Shown: positions 8,074 to 16,818, counted from the stretch's first letter. The stretch: 64,000 bases of DNA from Salipiger sp. CCB-MM3 (GCF_001687105.1 NZ_CP014600.1:62001-126000), one strand, 5' to 3'. Numbers and translations: made by a program. Notes: generated from the sequence alone by a model not told the origin.

Positions 8074-9558
8074 ATGGACACAATCGCCTTTCTCGCACCT
8101 CTCTTCGAGCCGCAGGTCCTGCTGACCATCGCGCTTGGAACCTTCGGCGGTCTGGTCATCGGCGCGCTGCCGGGGCTCACCGCGACGATGGGGGTGGCGC
8201 TGCTGATCCCGCTCACCTTCGGCATGACGCCGGTGATGGGTCTCAACATGCTGATCGGCATCTATATCGGCGGCATCTACGGCGGCTGCGTCTCGTCGAT
8301 CCTGCTGCGCACCCCCGGCACCCCGGCCTCGGCGGCGACGGTGCTGGATGGCTACCCGATGGCGCAAAAGGGCGCGGCGGGCCGGGCACTTGGCATGGCG
8401 ACCATCGCCTCGACCATCGGCGGGCTGATCGCGGCGGTGGTGCTGGCGACGCTGGCGCCGCAGCTGGCGGGCATCGCGCTGAAGTTTGGCGCGGCGGAAT
8501 ATTTCGCGCTGGCGCTGTTTGGCCTGACGATCATCGCCTCGCTGTCGGGCGATCTGCTGAAGGGGGCGATCTCGGGGCTGCTGGGCATCCTGATCTCGAC
8601 CGTCGGCGCCGATCCGATCTCGGGCGTCATGCGCTATACGTTCGACATTCAGGGCTTTGCCTCGGGCTTTGCCTTCACCCCGGCGCTGATCGGCCTGTTC
8701 GCGCTCTCGGAGGTGTTCACCCAGATGGAGCGGATCGCCGTCGGCGAAGAGCCGATCAAAAGCGCCACCGGCCGTTGGCCGACCCGCGCCGAGATGTCCG
8801 AGAGCAAGGGCGCGCTGATCCGCGGCTCGCTCATCGGCACGTTGATCGGCATCGTGCCGGGCACCGGCTCGGGCACCGCCTCGTGGATTTCCTACAATGA
8901 GACGCGCCGCGCCTCGAACACCCCCGAGAAATTCGGCACCGGCTACGCCCCCGGCATCGCCGCCACGGAATCGGCCAATAACGCGGTCTGCGCCGCGGCG
9001 CTGATCCCGCTGCTGGCGCTTGGCATCCCCGGAGACGTGGTGACCGCCGTGCTGATGGGCGGGCTGCTGATCCAAGGGCTCGCGCCGGGACCGATGCTGT
9101 TCCAGACCAACCCCGATGTGGTGGTCGGCATGTTCGGCGGCACCTTTATCGCCACCATCTTCATGTTCATCTTTGGCATGGCGCTGATCCCGGTCTTCAG
9201 CCGCATCCTGATGATCCCGCGCCGCCTGCTGGCCATGTCGATCGTGGTGTTCTGCTTCATCGGGGCCTTCTCGATCAACCTCAACCCGGTCGACCTTTAC
9301 ACGATGGTGGGCTTTGGCGTGCTGGGCTGGGGGATGCAGAAATTCGGCTTCAGCCAGGCGGCGCTCTGTATCGCGCTGATCCTCGGGCCGCTGCTGGAAT
9401 CCAACCTGCGCCGCGGCCTGCTGCAGAACGACGACAATGTGCTCTCGTTCATCTCGACGCCGATCACCCTGCTGTTCCTCGGGCTCACTGTCCTTTCGGC
9501 GGCATGGCCCTTCATCTCGCGCGCGATCGTTCGCAAGCGTGCCGCGCAACACCAATAA
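8074..9558 (+). CDS. tctA: Tripartite tricarboxylate transporter large permease TctA
   Basis: 494 residues, strongly hydrophobic, with about a dozen membrane segments. Family signatures are visible: GALPGLTATMGVALLIP near residue 30-46, YGGCVSSILLRTPGTPASA near 67-85, and a second GTGSGTASWISY loop near the middle, reflecting the internal duplication of TctA. I chose the ATG at 8074 (MDTIAFLAPLF), where the family homology begins; the frame extends back to 7984 but that part overlaps the stem-loop and repeats. The ribosome-binding site is weak (GCAGGG), in keeping with lower expression than tctC. It works with TctB and TctC to import a carboxylate. Confidence 0.92.
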   Translation: MDTIAFLAPLFEPQVLLTIALGTFGGLVIGALPGLTATMGVALLIPLTFGMTPVMGLNMLIGIYIGGIYGGCVSSILLRTPGTPASAATVLDGYPMAQKGAAGRALGMATIASTIGGLIAAVVLATLAPQLAGIALKFGAAEYFALALFGLTIIASLSGDLLKGAISGLLGILISTVGADPISGVMRYTFDIQGFASGFAFTPALIGLFALSEVFTQMERIAVGEEPIKSATGRWPTRAEMSESKGALIRGSLIGTLIGIVPGTGSGTASWISYNETRRASNTPEKFGTGYAPGIAATESANNAVCAAALIPLLALGIPGDVVTAVLMGGLLIQGLAPGPMLFQTNPDVVVGMFGGTFIATIFMFIFGMALIPVFSRILMIPRRLLAMSIVVFCFIGAFSINLNPVDLYTMVGFGVLGWGMQKFGFSQAALCIALILGPLLESNLRRGLLQNDDNVLSFISTPITLLFLGLTVLSAAWPFISRAIVRKRAAQHQ

Positions 9559-9570
9559 TCAGGAGAACGC

Positions 9571-10458
9571 ATGAGTTCGCAGAAAGAAGCCTTCGTCGCG
9601 CTGGTCACCTGCTTCAACGACGATGAGACGATCAATTTTGAGGCCACCCGCGCGCAGGTGCGCCGTCAGGTCGCCGCTGGCAACAACATCATGTGCGCGG
9701 GAACCAACGGCGATTTCTCGGCGCTGACCTTCGACGAGAAGGTGAAGCTGACCGAGGAGGTGGTGGCCGAGGTGGATGGCCGCGCCAAGGTCATCGTCAA
9801 CGCCGGGATGCCCGCAACCTTCGAGACCGTGGCGCTGTCGAAAGAGTTCGACCGGATCGGCGTCGATGGGATCGCGGTGATCACGCCGTTTTTCATCGCC
9901 TGCACCCAAGACGGTCTGATCCGCCATTTCACCACCGTCGCCGATGCGGTGAGCACGCCAGTCTATCTTTACGACATCCCCGCGCGCACCCAGAACCACA
10001 TCGAGCCCGAGACCGCGCGGGCGCTGGCCAAGCACCCCAATATCGCGGGCATCAAGGACAGCGGCGGCGCGCAGGAAACGCTCGAGCAGTATATGGCCGT
10101 GGGCCGCGAGGAAGAGGCGTTCGACGTCTATTCCGGCCCCGACCATCTGGTGCATTGGGCGTTCCAGAACGGCGCCAAGGGCGCGATCTCTGGCCTTGGC
10201 AACGTCATGCCCGAGGTGCTGGCGCGGATCGTCACTTGCTTCAACGCTGGCGACGAGGCGGGCGCGGCGGCGGCGCAGGACACCTATGGCAGCTTCCGCA
10301 CCGACCTTTACAAGCTGGGCTATCCGCCCGCGCTGGTGAAGCGCGCGCTGTGGGTGATGGACCCTTCCGTCGGCGCCTCGCGCCAGCCCGCGCTGCTGCC
10401 CGATCCCGAGCAGGACAAGCAGATCGAAGCGATCTTGCGCAAATACGAGCTGATCTGA
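9571..10458 (+). CDS. Dihydrodipicolinate synthase family protein (DapA-like lyase/aldolase)
   Basis: 295 residues, a full TIM-barrel class I aldolase. The Schiff-base lysine is K162 in GIKDSGG; the partner tyrosine lies in VYLYDIPAR (Y134), and the substrate loop is GTNGDFSAL (44-52) rather than the GTTGE of true DapA, pointing to a catabolic lyase or 2-keto-acid aldolase. It follows tctA by 12 bases with AGGAGA ahead of the ATG, and its stop overlaps the next start. In this setting it probably cleaves or dehydrates a 2-keto-(deoxy) acid made from the imported substrate. Other possibilities are an N-acetylneuraminate-lyase-type or hydratase-aldolase role. Confidence 0.85.
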   Translation: MSSQKEAFVALVTCFNDDETINFEATRAQVRRQVAAGNNIMCAGTNGDFSALTFDEKVKLTEEVVAEVDGRAKVIVNAGMPATFETVALSKEFDRIGVDGIAVITPFFIACTQDGLIRHFTTVADAVSTPVYLYDIPARTQNHIEPETARALAKHPNIAGIKDSGGAQETLEQYMAVGREEEAFDVYSGPDHLVHWAFQNGAKGAISGLGNVMPEVLARIVTCFNAGDEAGAAAAQDTYGSFRTDLYKLGYPPALVKRALWVMDPSVGASRQPALLPDPEQDKQIEAILRKYELI

Positions 10459-11438
10459 TGGCTGGCCCTAAACCCGTTGTCGTCACCACCTCGCCGGGCT
10501 TTGGCAAACATGGCCGGGTGCCCGAGCTGATCGCGGCGCGCGGCTGGGAGTTCATCCGCTGCACCGACACCAGCAAGCCCGACGGCGGCCTGTCCGAGCA
10601 TATCGCCCGCGCCGACGCGCTGGTGGTGGGCCTCGTGCCGGTGAGCGCCGAGACGCTGGCGCAGGGCCAGAACCTGCGCGCGGTGGTCAAACATGGTGTG
10701 GGCGTCGACAATATCGACATCCCCGCCTGCACCGCCGCGGGGCTGCCGGTCTGCAACACGCCCGCCGCCAATGCCGACGCGGTGGCCGAGCTTGCGGTGG
10801 GGCTGATGTTCTCGATGGCGCGCTGGATCCCGCAGGGCCACGGCTCGGTCACCTCTGGCGGCTGGGAACGGCGCATCGGCACGCAGCTGGGCGGCAAGAC
10901 GCTCGGCATCGTGGGCCTCGGCAACATCGGCAAGCGGCTGGCCAAGCTGGCGCTGGGTCTGGGGATGACGGTGGTGGCCACCGACAAATACCCCGATGAG
11001 GGTTTTGCCGCAGAGCATGGCGTCACTTTCCTGCCGCTTGAGGATCTGCTGGCGCGGGCCGATTATGTCTCGCTGCATGTCTTCGGCGGCGAGGGCAATG
11101 CCGCGCTGATCAACGCCGAAACGCTGACGCTGATGAAACCCGGTGCCAAGCTGATCAACCTCGCGCGTGGCGAGGTGGTCGATCTCGACGCGGTGGCCGC
11201 AGCGCTGGAGGCCGGAACGCTCGGCGGGGTGGCGATCGACGCCTATGTCTCCGAGCCGCCGGACGTGTCGCACCCGGTGTTCGCGCATCCGAACGCGGTC
11301 TTCACGCCGCACTCCGGGGCCGATACCAAGGAGGCGCTGGAAAACGTCGGCCTGATGGTGATCGAAAGCCTCGATGCGCTGTTTGCCGGGGACATGCCGC
11401 CGCGCTGTCTCAACACCAAGGAACTGGCCGCCCGCTGA
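10458..11438 (+). CDS. D-isomer-specific 2-hydroxyacid dehydrogenase (phosphoglycerate dehydrogenase-like)
   Basis: 326 residues. The NAD-binding motif is GLGNIG (153-158) and the catalytic set is R237 in NLARGE, E266 in SEPP and H285 in TPHSG. The length and lack of a C-terminal ACT or ASB domain indicate a simple hydroxyacid dehydrogenase, not a biosynthetic SerA. The start overlaps the stop of the DapA-like gene by one base (TGATG), implying translational coupling. It would interconvert a 2-hydroxy acid and its 2-keto acid, feeding or draining the adjacent aldolase step. Confidence 0.9.
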   Translation: MAGPKPVVVTTSPGFGKHGRVPELIAARGWEFIRCTDTSKPDGGLSEHIARADALVVGLVPVSAETLAQGQNLRAVVKHGVGVDNIDIPACTAAGLPVCNTPAANADAVAELAVGLMFSMARWIPQGHGSVTSGGWERRIGTQLGGKTLGIVGLGNIGKRLAKLALGLGMTVVATDKYPDEGFAAEHGVTFLPLEDLLARADYVSLHVFGGEGNAALINAETLTLMKPGAKLINLARGEVVDLDAVAAALEAGTLGGVAIDAYVSEPPDVSHPVFAHPNAVFTPHSGADTKEALENVGLMVIESLDALFAGDMPPRCLNTKELAAR

Positions 11439-11473
11439 GGCGGCCTGCCCCGAACACTCGCTGGAGGGACGTT

Positions 11474-12463
11474 ATGTCCGACAAACCGATTGTCATCACC
11501 ATGGGCGACCCTTCCGGGGTTGGCGCCGAGGTCACCGTCAAGGCCATGGCCGGGCTCTCGCCCGCAGAGCGCGCCCGCTACGCCGTGATCGGGGACGAGG
11601 ACACGCTGCAGCGCGCGATCCGCGCCTGCGATCTCGATCTGGCGCTGCGCCCGCAGGGCAGCGGCCCCGAGGCGGCGCTGCAGGTCATCCATGTGCCCGT
11701 GGACGGGCTGCCCGGCAGCTTCGGCGTGCTGTCGGAGGCCTGCGGCGAGGCCTCGTTCCAATACATCAACAAGGCGGTCGAGCTGACCAGTTCGGGCGCG
11801 GCGTCCTGCATCGTCACCGCGCCGATCAACAAGGCGGCGCTGAACGCGGCGGGGCACCATTATGACGGGCACACCGGCATGCTGGCGCATCTCACCGGCT
11901 GCAAATCGAGCTGGATGCTGCTGGCTTCGCCGACGCTCAACGTGCTGCATGTCTCGACGCATGTGTCGCTGAAGGATGCGATCACCCGCGCCACCCCCGA
12001 GCGGGTGCTGGAAACGATCCGCGTTGGCCACAATCACCTGCGCCGCATGGGGCTGGAAAACCCGCGCATCGCGGTCGCCGGGATCAACCCGCATTGCGGC
12101 GAGGGCGGGCTTTTTGGCAGCGAGGACGACAAGCAGATCGCCCCCGGTGTCGAGATGGCCAAGGCCGAAGGCATCAACGTGCAGGGGCCGATCTCGGCCG
12201 ATACGGTCTATCACCGCGCCAACACCGGGGCCTTCGATCTGGTGATTGCGCAGTATCACGATCAGGGCCACATCCCGATCAAGCTGATCGCCTTCGACAC
12301 GGCGGTGAACGTCTCGCTGGGGCTGCCGATCGACCGGTGCTCGGTGGACCATGGCACCGCCTTCGACATCGCGGGCAGTGGCAAGGCCAACCACGTCAAT
12401 ATGCTCGCCGCGCTGGATTACGCGGGCAAGCTGGCCGCCGCCAAGCGCAAGCTCGCCGCCTGA
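11474..12463 (+). CDS. PdxA family protein, probable 4-phospho-tetronate dehydrogenase (PdxA2-like)
   Basis: 329 residues. The PdxA fold is clear from [13 protein letters not shown] at the start, TAPINKAAL (115-123), GHTGMLAH near 132-139, [11 protein letters not shown] and [15 protein letters not shown] near the end. PdxA itself makes vitamin B6; the PdxA2 clade, found beside DUF1537 kinases, oxidises 4-phospho-D-threonate or -erythronate and decarboxylates to dihydroxyacetone phosphate. The presence of a DUF1537 kinase in the divergent run and a carboxylate transporter favours the catabolic role. It lies 35 bases after the dehydrogenase with GGAGGGAC upstream, and ends the operon before a strong hairpin. 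Confidence 0.88.
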   Translation: MSDKPIVITMGDPSGVGAEVTVKAMAGLSPAERARYAVIGDEDTLQRAIRACDLDLALRPQGSGPEAALQVIHVPVDGLPGSFGVLSEACGEASFQYINKAVELTSSGAASCIVTAPINKAALNAAGHHYDGHTGMLAHLTGCKSSWMLLASPTLNVLHVSTHVSLKDAITRATPERVLETIRVGHNHLRRMGLENPRIAVAGINPHCGEGGLFGSEDDKQIAPGVEMAKAEGINVQGPISADTVYHRANTGAFDLVIAQYHDQGHIPIKLIAFDTAVNVSLGLPIDRCSVDHGTAFDIAGSGKANHVNMLAALDYAGKLAAAKRKLAA

Positions 12464-12482
12464 TCTTGTGTCCAAGGCCCGT

Positions 12483-12512
12483 CGCTGCGCCCGTCACCGG
12501 ATGGGCGCGGCG
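12483..12512. terminator. Bidirectional hairpin between convergent genes
   Basis: CGCTGCGCCCGTC pairs with GATGGGCGCGGCG around an ACCG tetraloop: 13 bp including two G-U pairs. It sits between the ends of the PdxA2 gene and the leftward membrane-protein gene. There is no U-run, so efficiency is uncertain. Confidence 0.65.
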
Positions 12513-12517
12513 GCGGA

Positions 12518-13093
12518 TCAGCGCTTTGCGCCGACGATCCGGAACCAGCGAAAGATCAGCATCAGCGCAAAGGTGGTGACGATCAGCCCGATCAGATCCC
12601 CCAGCGCATAGACCGCCAGCACCGCAAAGGAATGATCGGGCAGCATGTCGCCCGAGAACACCAGCGACTGGCCCACCGAATTGATCACCGAAGCCAGCGT
12701 GCCCGCCAGCAGCAGCCACTTCCAGTGGATCTCGCGCTGTTGCCGGGCATAAAGCCGGTATCCCGCCAGCGCCAGCCCCTCGAAGGCAAGCAGCGCCGAG
12801 GCCGCGCCAACGGCGATCGACAGCAGGATCACCGGGTCGGTGGCGCTGCTGACCTCTGCCGGGGTGAACAGCACTTCCGACAGAAAGGCGCCGATGCACA
12901 GCGGCACAAAGGCGATGCGCCCCATCAGCCATGTGGACAGCACGCGCACCCCATGCGGCAGATAGACGAGGCTGGCAAAGACGGTGATGTCCGGCAGCAG
13001 CCGCGATTGCAGCGGTGTGATCAGCACCGCCGTGAGCCCATGGGCAAGGATGTAGGCCAGGGCCACAACCGCAATGTTCAGAAGTTTCGTCAC
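12518..13093 (-). CDS. Integral membrane protein, MASE1-like sensor domain without output domain
   Basis: 191 residues with about five or six membrane helices. VYLPHGVRVLSTWLMGR followed by IGAFLSE, and the late LGDLIGLIVTTFALML, resemble the opening and closing motifs of MASE1, a membrane sensing domain normally fused to histidine kinases or diguanylate cyclases. Here the chain ends directly after the last helix with RWFRIVGAKR, so no signalling output is present. A partner on another chain is possible. Assignment to MASE1 is from motif resemblance only; it could be an unrelated small membrane family. Confidence 0.6.
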   Translation of the reverse strand: MTKLLNIAVVALAYILAHGLTAVLITPLQSRLLPDITVFASLVYLPHGVRVLSTWLMGRIAFVPLCIGAFLSEVLFTPAEVSSATDPVILLSIAVGAASALLAFEGLALAGYRLYARQQREIHWKWLLLAGTLASVINSVGQSLVFSGDMLPDHSFAVLAVYALGDLIGLIVTTFALMLIFRWFRIVGAKR

Positions 13094-13290
13094 GTCCGGG
13101 TCTCAGAGGGTAAGCGCGCAGGATGCCAAGGCTCGGTTCACCCTCGGTAAGGCATCGTAAGGTAACGCGCAATTCTCTTTGACTTGGCGGTCGGGACAGG
13201 CCGCCTTTGCGCGAATGCGCCGGGCTCGGTCTGAGGAGCAAGGCCTGCGCCTAAGAGCGGTCCCTTAAAGCAGGCCCCTAGAGCCGCGCG

Positions 13291-13608
13291 TCAAGGAAGC
13301 GGCAGGGGCGAGCCCACCAGATCGCTGCGCACTACGTAGGATTTCGCCTTGGTGTCGGCGGCGCGTTCCAGCAACCCGCGTTCCAGCAGCGTGCGGATGG
13401 CGCGGTAAAAGGTCGCCTGCGCGGCGGGACGCACCAGCGTATGCTCGCGGATTTGCTCGGAGCTGATGACATCGCCCGGACGCTCGCACAGCCCATGCGC
13501 CGCCAGCAGCACGTCGCGCTCGAAGCGGCTGAGATCCTCGAGGCCGACATCGCGCTCGAGTTGCCGAAGCATTTCACGCAGTTGCAGAATTGAGCTGAGC
13601 TTGTCCAT
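13291..13608 (-). CDS. Small winged helix-turn-helix protein
   Basis: 105 residues from the ATG at 13608; an ATG 39 bases further upstream adds a non-conserved tail. After an amphipathic N-terminal helix (LREMLRQLERDVG) comes a winged-helix pattern: LSRFERDVLLAAHGL, then EQIREHTLVRPAAQATFYRAIRTLLERGLLER as recognition region and KAKSYVVRSD as wing. It resembles MarR-like DNA-binding modules without the dimerisation helices. Its targets are unknown; a perfect palindrome at 13674-13688 lies 65 bases upstream and could be an autoregulatory site. It is followed, 197 bases on, by the MASE1-like gene. Confidence 0.7.
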   Translation of the reverse strand: MDKLSSILQLREMLRQLERDVGLEDLSRFERDVLLAAHGLCERPGDVISSEQIREHTLVRPAAQATFYRAIRTLLERGLLERAADTKAKSYVVRSDLVGSPLPLP

Positions 13609-13673
13609 GGCGCCATTGTTCCTACAGCCCGCGCGCGACGTCAACAAATGTCACGGTCGGGCCGGAACTGAAT

Positions 13674-13688
13674 TTATCAAAATGATAA
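13674..13688. promoter_or_regulatory. Perfect palindrome upstream of the winged-helix gene
   Basis: TTATCA-AAA-TGATAA, in an AT-rich patch. It may be an operator for the leftward gene at 13608 or for a rightward transcript that would end at 13834. Confidence 0.4.
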
Positions 13689-13689
13689 T

Positions 13690-13834
13690 CTCTTGGCGAG
13701 CCTGCCCACCCATGCTACCGGTAGAACGCGGCGTCCTTTAGTCAGTGTTTTGTTAAATGGTTTCCGGAGTGGGAAGCGCCGCACCCTATTTCAGGACCTT
13801 TCGCCTTGGCGGCCGAGCGGCGCCAAGGCGTTTT
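13690..13834 (+). ncRNA. Candidate small RNA or transcribed leader
   Basis: A 10-bp perfect stem, CGCCTTGGCG with CGCCAAGGCG (13802-13811, 13821-13830), is followed by TTTT. This is a good rightward intrinsic terminator, yet no rightward gene lies ahead of it. The most economical reading is a short untranslated RNA starting near the palindrome at 13674-13688, or an attenuated leader of the ABC operon. The 5' end is not defined by sequence. Confidence 0.35.
13802..13834 (+). terminator. Orphan intrinsic terminator
   Basis: Stem 13802-13811 with 13821-13830, nine-base loop, then TTTTG. The T-run is only on the rightward side, so it would end rightward transcription. Confidence 0.65.
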
Positions 13835-13866
13835 GTCGTCTGGGCGCGGCTTGCGTCACCGGCGGC

Positions 13867-13888
13867 GGGCTGCCGCGTAAGGCAGCCC
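13867..13888 (+). other. Hairpin in the leader of the ABC operon
   Basis: GGGCTGCC and GGCAGCCC form an 8-bp perfect stem around GCGTAA. No T-run follows. It may be part of an RNA leader. Confidence 0.4.
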
Positions 13889-14065
13889 TCCATCACATTC
13901 TCCATGATCGCATGACATCGGCTTCGGCGGTTTCAACCCAGAGGCGCGGTGGAACGGGAGTGCCGTTGCGGCGCGCCCGCTAAGGGCGTGCTCTGCCCAA
14001 TTTTGCGCCGAAGCTCCTGCTTGCGGCGAAGGGGTGGCAACTTTGTAGAGTTTTACCTTGCAAAT

Positions 14066-14079
14066 TTATGCCTGCATAA
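14066..14079. promoter_or_regulatory. Candidate operator ahead of the ureide ABC operon
   Basis: TTATGC-CT-GCATAA is a perfect 6+2+6 dyad 87 bases upstream of the GTG start. The GntR protein at the end of this operon is a candidate binder; this is inference from position. Confidence 0.4.
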
Positions 14080-14123
14080 GTGACGAAGAAATTGCTGACA
14101 ATCATGACAACAAAAATGGCGGC

Positions 14124-14137
14124 GACTTTGCAAAGTC
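14124..14137. promoter_or_regulatory. Second palindrome ahead of the ureide ABC operon
   Basis: GACTTTGCAAAGTC, a perfect 14-bp palindrome ending 28 bases before the GTG start. At that distance it could act as an operator or as a leader hairpin. Confidence 0.4.
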
Positions 14138-14165
14138 TTTTCCGCCCATCCGACAGGAGATTAAA

Positions 14166-15269
14166 GTGAGCAAATACATTGCATTGGCAAGTTTTGCGGC
14201 CGCTGCCGTAACGCTGAGCGCGAGCTTCGCCCAAGCGGAAGACCTCGCGTATTTCGAAGAGCAGATTGCCCCCTATGCGGGCAAGCCGAGCTTCGAGGCA
14301 CCGGGGCCGACCTTTGATGCAAAATCCTGCATGGCGGACAAGAAGGTCTTCAGCATCCCTCAATCGAGCGCCAACCCCTTCACCTCGAACATCGAGCAGG
14401 CGATGGCTGGCGTCGCCGAGAAAGTCGGTTTCGAGTTCACCACTTGGGAAAACCAAGGGCAGGTCTCGCAATGGGCGCAGGGCATCGAGACCGCGATCAA
14501 TCAGGGCGTCGATCTCATCGACCTTCTGGGCGGCGTCGACCCGCGCGTGCTGAAACCGCAGATCGAAGCGGCACAGGCGGCCGGGATCAAGGTGGTGGCC
14601 TCGCACAACAACGGCATGGAGCAATCGGAAGAGATCCGCGAGATCGCCGACAGCGACGTGCCGATCGACTACTACAAAGCCGGCGCGCTGCTGGTCGATC
14701 ACGCGGTGGTCAGCACCGAGGGCGATCTCAACGCGCTCGTGCTGATCTCGAGCGGCCCTCTGTCGACCGACTCCATGGTTTCGGGGATCAAGGCCGAGCT
14801 CGAGAAATGCGAGACATGCAAGGCTCAGTTCCTCGACTATATCGGCACCGACTGGGCGACCCGCATCACCCCCGGCGTGCAATCGGCGCTGATGTCGAAC
14901 CCCGAAGTGAACTACATCATCGTCATCTATGACAGCATGTCGCAATTCGTGCTGCCCGCTGTGACCATCACCGGCTCGCAGGACCGGCTGAACATCAACG
15001 CCTTCAACGGCACTCCCTTCGTTCTGGGTATGGTTCAGAAGGGGCAGGTCGAGATGGACATCGGCGAGAACCTCGACTGGATCGCGCACTCGGTCATGGA
15101 CTCGGAGATGCGTCTGCTCTGCGGTGAAGAAGAGATCGATGATCCGAAGATCCCCTTCATGATGTTCACCGAAGCCAACGCCATGGACGCGGGGTCGCCG
15201 CCGGAGCTGTCGAAAGGCTATGGCGACGCCTACCAAGCCGGTTTTGACGAGCTGTGGCAGCTGAACTGA
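14166..15269 (+). CDS. CUT2-type sugar/ureide ABC transporter substrate-binding protein
   Basis: 367 residues. I place the start at the GTG (14166) after ACAGGAGATT, because a typical signal peptide (VSKYIALASFAAAAVTLS, cleavage ASFAQA|ED) begins there; an ATG 36 codons earlier adds a charged, non-signal tail. The mature chain is a periplasmic-binding-protein-I fold like ribose and xylose binders: KKVFSIPQSSANPFTSNIE near the start and repeated GIKVVASHNN-type strands. It is followed by an ATPase, a permease, PuuE and AllA, so the ligand may be allantoin or a related ureide rather than a sugar. The stop overlaps the next start. Confidence 0.85.
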   Translation: MSKYIALASFAAAAVTLSASFAQAEDLAYFEEQIAPYAGKPSFEAPGPTFDAKSCMADKKVFSIPQSSANPFTSNIEQAMAGVAEKVGFEFTTWENQGQVSQWAQGIETAINQGVDLIDLLGGVDPRVLKPQIEAAQAAGIKVVASHNNGMEQSEEIREIADSDVPIDYYKAGALLVDHAVVSTEGDLNALVLISSGPLSTDSMVSGIKAELEKCETCKAQFLDYIGTDWATRITPGVQSALMSNPEVNYIIVIYDSMSQFVLPAVTITGSQDRLNINAFNGTPFVLGMVQKGQVEMDIGENLDWIAHSVMDSEMRLLCGEEEIDDPKIPFMMFTEANAMDAGSPPELSKGYGDAYQAGFDELWQLN

Positions 15270-16810
15270 TGCTGCAGGCCGTCAGCGATCCGACCCCGGT
15301 GCTGCGCTGCGAGGGGGTCTCCAAGACCTTCGGCGGGCACCGGGCGCTCGACCGGGCCGCCTTGTCGATTGCTCCGGGCGAAGTGCACGGGCTGCTGGGG
15401 CAGAACGGGTCGGGGAAATCGACGCTGATCAAGGTTCTGGCGGGGTTTCACCCGCCGGATCCCGGCGGCAGCCTCTGGGTGAACGGGCGCGAGGTGGAGC
15501 TGACGCAGGCGGCGCTTGCCAGCCTGCCGATCAGCTTCGTGCACCAGCATCTGGGGCTGATCCCCTCGCTCACCGTCACCGAGAACATGCTGATCAAGGA
15601 ACTCGCGCTGCAAAACCGCCTTGCCGTGAACTGGCGGCATGAGACGCGGCGCATACGCGCGTTGCTGCAGCGCTACGAGGTGGATGTCGATCCCGGCACC
15701 GAAGTCTCGAAGCTCTCGCCGGTGCAGCGCGCGCTCATCGCGATCGTCCGCGCCTCTGCCGAGGTGATTGAAGGGCATGGCGCGGGCGGCGGGCTGCTGA
15801 TCCTCGACGAGCCGACGCCCTTCCTTCCGCAGCGCGACGTCGAGCAACTGTTCGGGCTGGTGCGCACCGTGGTGCGCGCGGGATCCAGCGTGATCTTCGT
15901 GTCGCATGACGTCGACGAGGTGATGGAGATCACCGACCGCGCGACAATTCTCAAGAACGGCGCGGTCTCGGCGCGGCTGACCACCGCCGAAGCGAACCGC
16001 GAGGATTTCATCACCGCGATCGTCGGGCGCAAGCTGGAACTGGCGGCACCGCCGTCGCAGTTGAGCGGCGCGCGCACTGAGCGGGCATCGGTCAGCGGGC
16101 TGAGCGGCGAGACGGTCAGCGGGCTCGATTTCTCGGTTGCCGCCGGCGAAGTGCTGGGTCTGACCGGGCTGATCGGCTCGGGCTATGACGAGGTGCCCTA
16201 TCTGGTCTATGGCGCCAAGGCGGGGACGGGCGAACTGGTTCTGGACGGCAGAACCATGGACGTCGCGGCCATCTCCCCGGCCGCCGCGATCGACGCCGGC
16301 ATTGTGCTGATCCCCTCGGACCGGCCCAAGGCAGGCGCCATCGGAGCGCTGCCGATCACCGACAATATCACCATGCCCCGGCTCGGGCGCGATCTGGGCA
16401 CATGGTGGCTGCGGCGGCGCTCGATGCGCGGCAGCGCCCGTGCGCTGATGACCGAGTACGACGTGCGCCCAGCAGGCGATCCGGCATTGCCGATGGCCTC
16501 GCTCAGTGGCGGCAACGCGCAGAAGGTGGTGCTCGCCAAATGGCTGCAGATGAACCCCGGGCTGGTCTTGCTCGACGAACCGACGCAGGGCGTGGACGTC
16601 GGCGCAAGGCAGACCGTGTTCAACCGTATCCAATCCATTGCCTCGGGCGGGGCGGCGGTCGCCTGCGCCAGTTCCGATTACGAGCAGCTGGCCGCCATCT
16701 GCCACCGCGTCCTCATCTTCTCGCGAGGCCGCATCGTCAGAACGCTGGTGGGCGGCGAGATCGACAAGCAGTCGATCGCCGAAGCCAGCCTTAACGCATC
16801 CAACATGTGA
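15269..16810 (+). CDS. CUT2-type ABC transporter ATP-binding protein (two ABC domains)
   Basis: 513 residues with two fused ABC domains, as in RbsA/XylG. Domain 1 has a normal Walker A (GQNGSGKST) and Walker B (LLILDEPTPF) but a degenerate signature (LSPVQRA). Domain 2 has a degenerate Walker A (LTGLIGSGYDE) but an intact signature (LSGGNAQKVVLAKWL) and Walker B (LLDEPTQGVDVGA). This complementary loss is the usual state for the family. The ATG overlaps the binding-protein stop by one base. It powers import through the permease at 16819. Confidence 0.92.
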   Translation: MLQAVSDPTPVLRCEGVSKTFGGHRALDRAALSIAPGEVHGLLGQNGSGKSTLIKVLAGFHPPDPGGSLWVNGREVELTQAALASLPISFVHQHLGLIPSLTVTENMLIKELALQNRLAVNWRHETRRIRALLQRYEVDVDPGTEVSKLSPVQRALIAIVRASAEVIEGHGAGGGLLILDEPTPFLPQRDVEQLFGLVRTVVRAGSSVIFVSHDVDEVMEITDRATILKNGAVSARLTTAEANREDFITAIVGRKLELAAPPSQLSGARTERASVSGLSGETVSGLDFSVAAGEVLGLTGLIGSGYDEVPYLVYGAKAGTGELVLDGRTMDVAAISPAAAIDAGIVLIPSDRPKAGAIGALPITDNITMPRLGRDLGTWWLRRRSMRGSARALMTEYDVRPAGDPALPMASLSGGNAQKVVLAKWLQMNPGLVLLDEPTQGVDVGARQTVFNRIQSIASGGAAVACASSDYEQLAAICHRVLIFSRGRIVRTLVGGEIDKQSIAEASLNASNM

Positions 16811-16818
16811 GACCCGCC

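Larger units (their letters stand above)
13609..14165. other. Long intergenic region with palindromes and structured RNA signals
   Basis: This 557-base stretch lies between the leftward winged-helix gene and the rightward ABC operon. It holds a perfect palindrome (13674-13688), a rightward intrinsic terminator (13802-13834) with no gene ahead of it, a second hairpin (13867-13888) and two palindromes just ahead of the operon (14066-14079 and 14124-14137). Short open frames in it have no credible ribosome-binding site. Confidence 0.7.

Noticed and set aside
8023..9555. 510-residue frame opposite tctA
   Set aside because: Its composition is that of an antisense shadow (rich in H, R, D, Q), and the forward strand encodes a full TctA protein.
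13693..13983. 96-residue frame in the intergenic region
   Set aside because: No ribosome-binding site, no family resemblance, and it runs through the terminator at 13802-13834.
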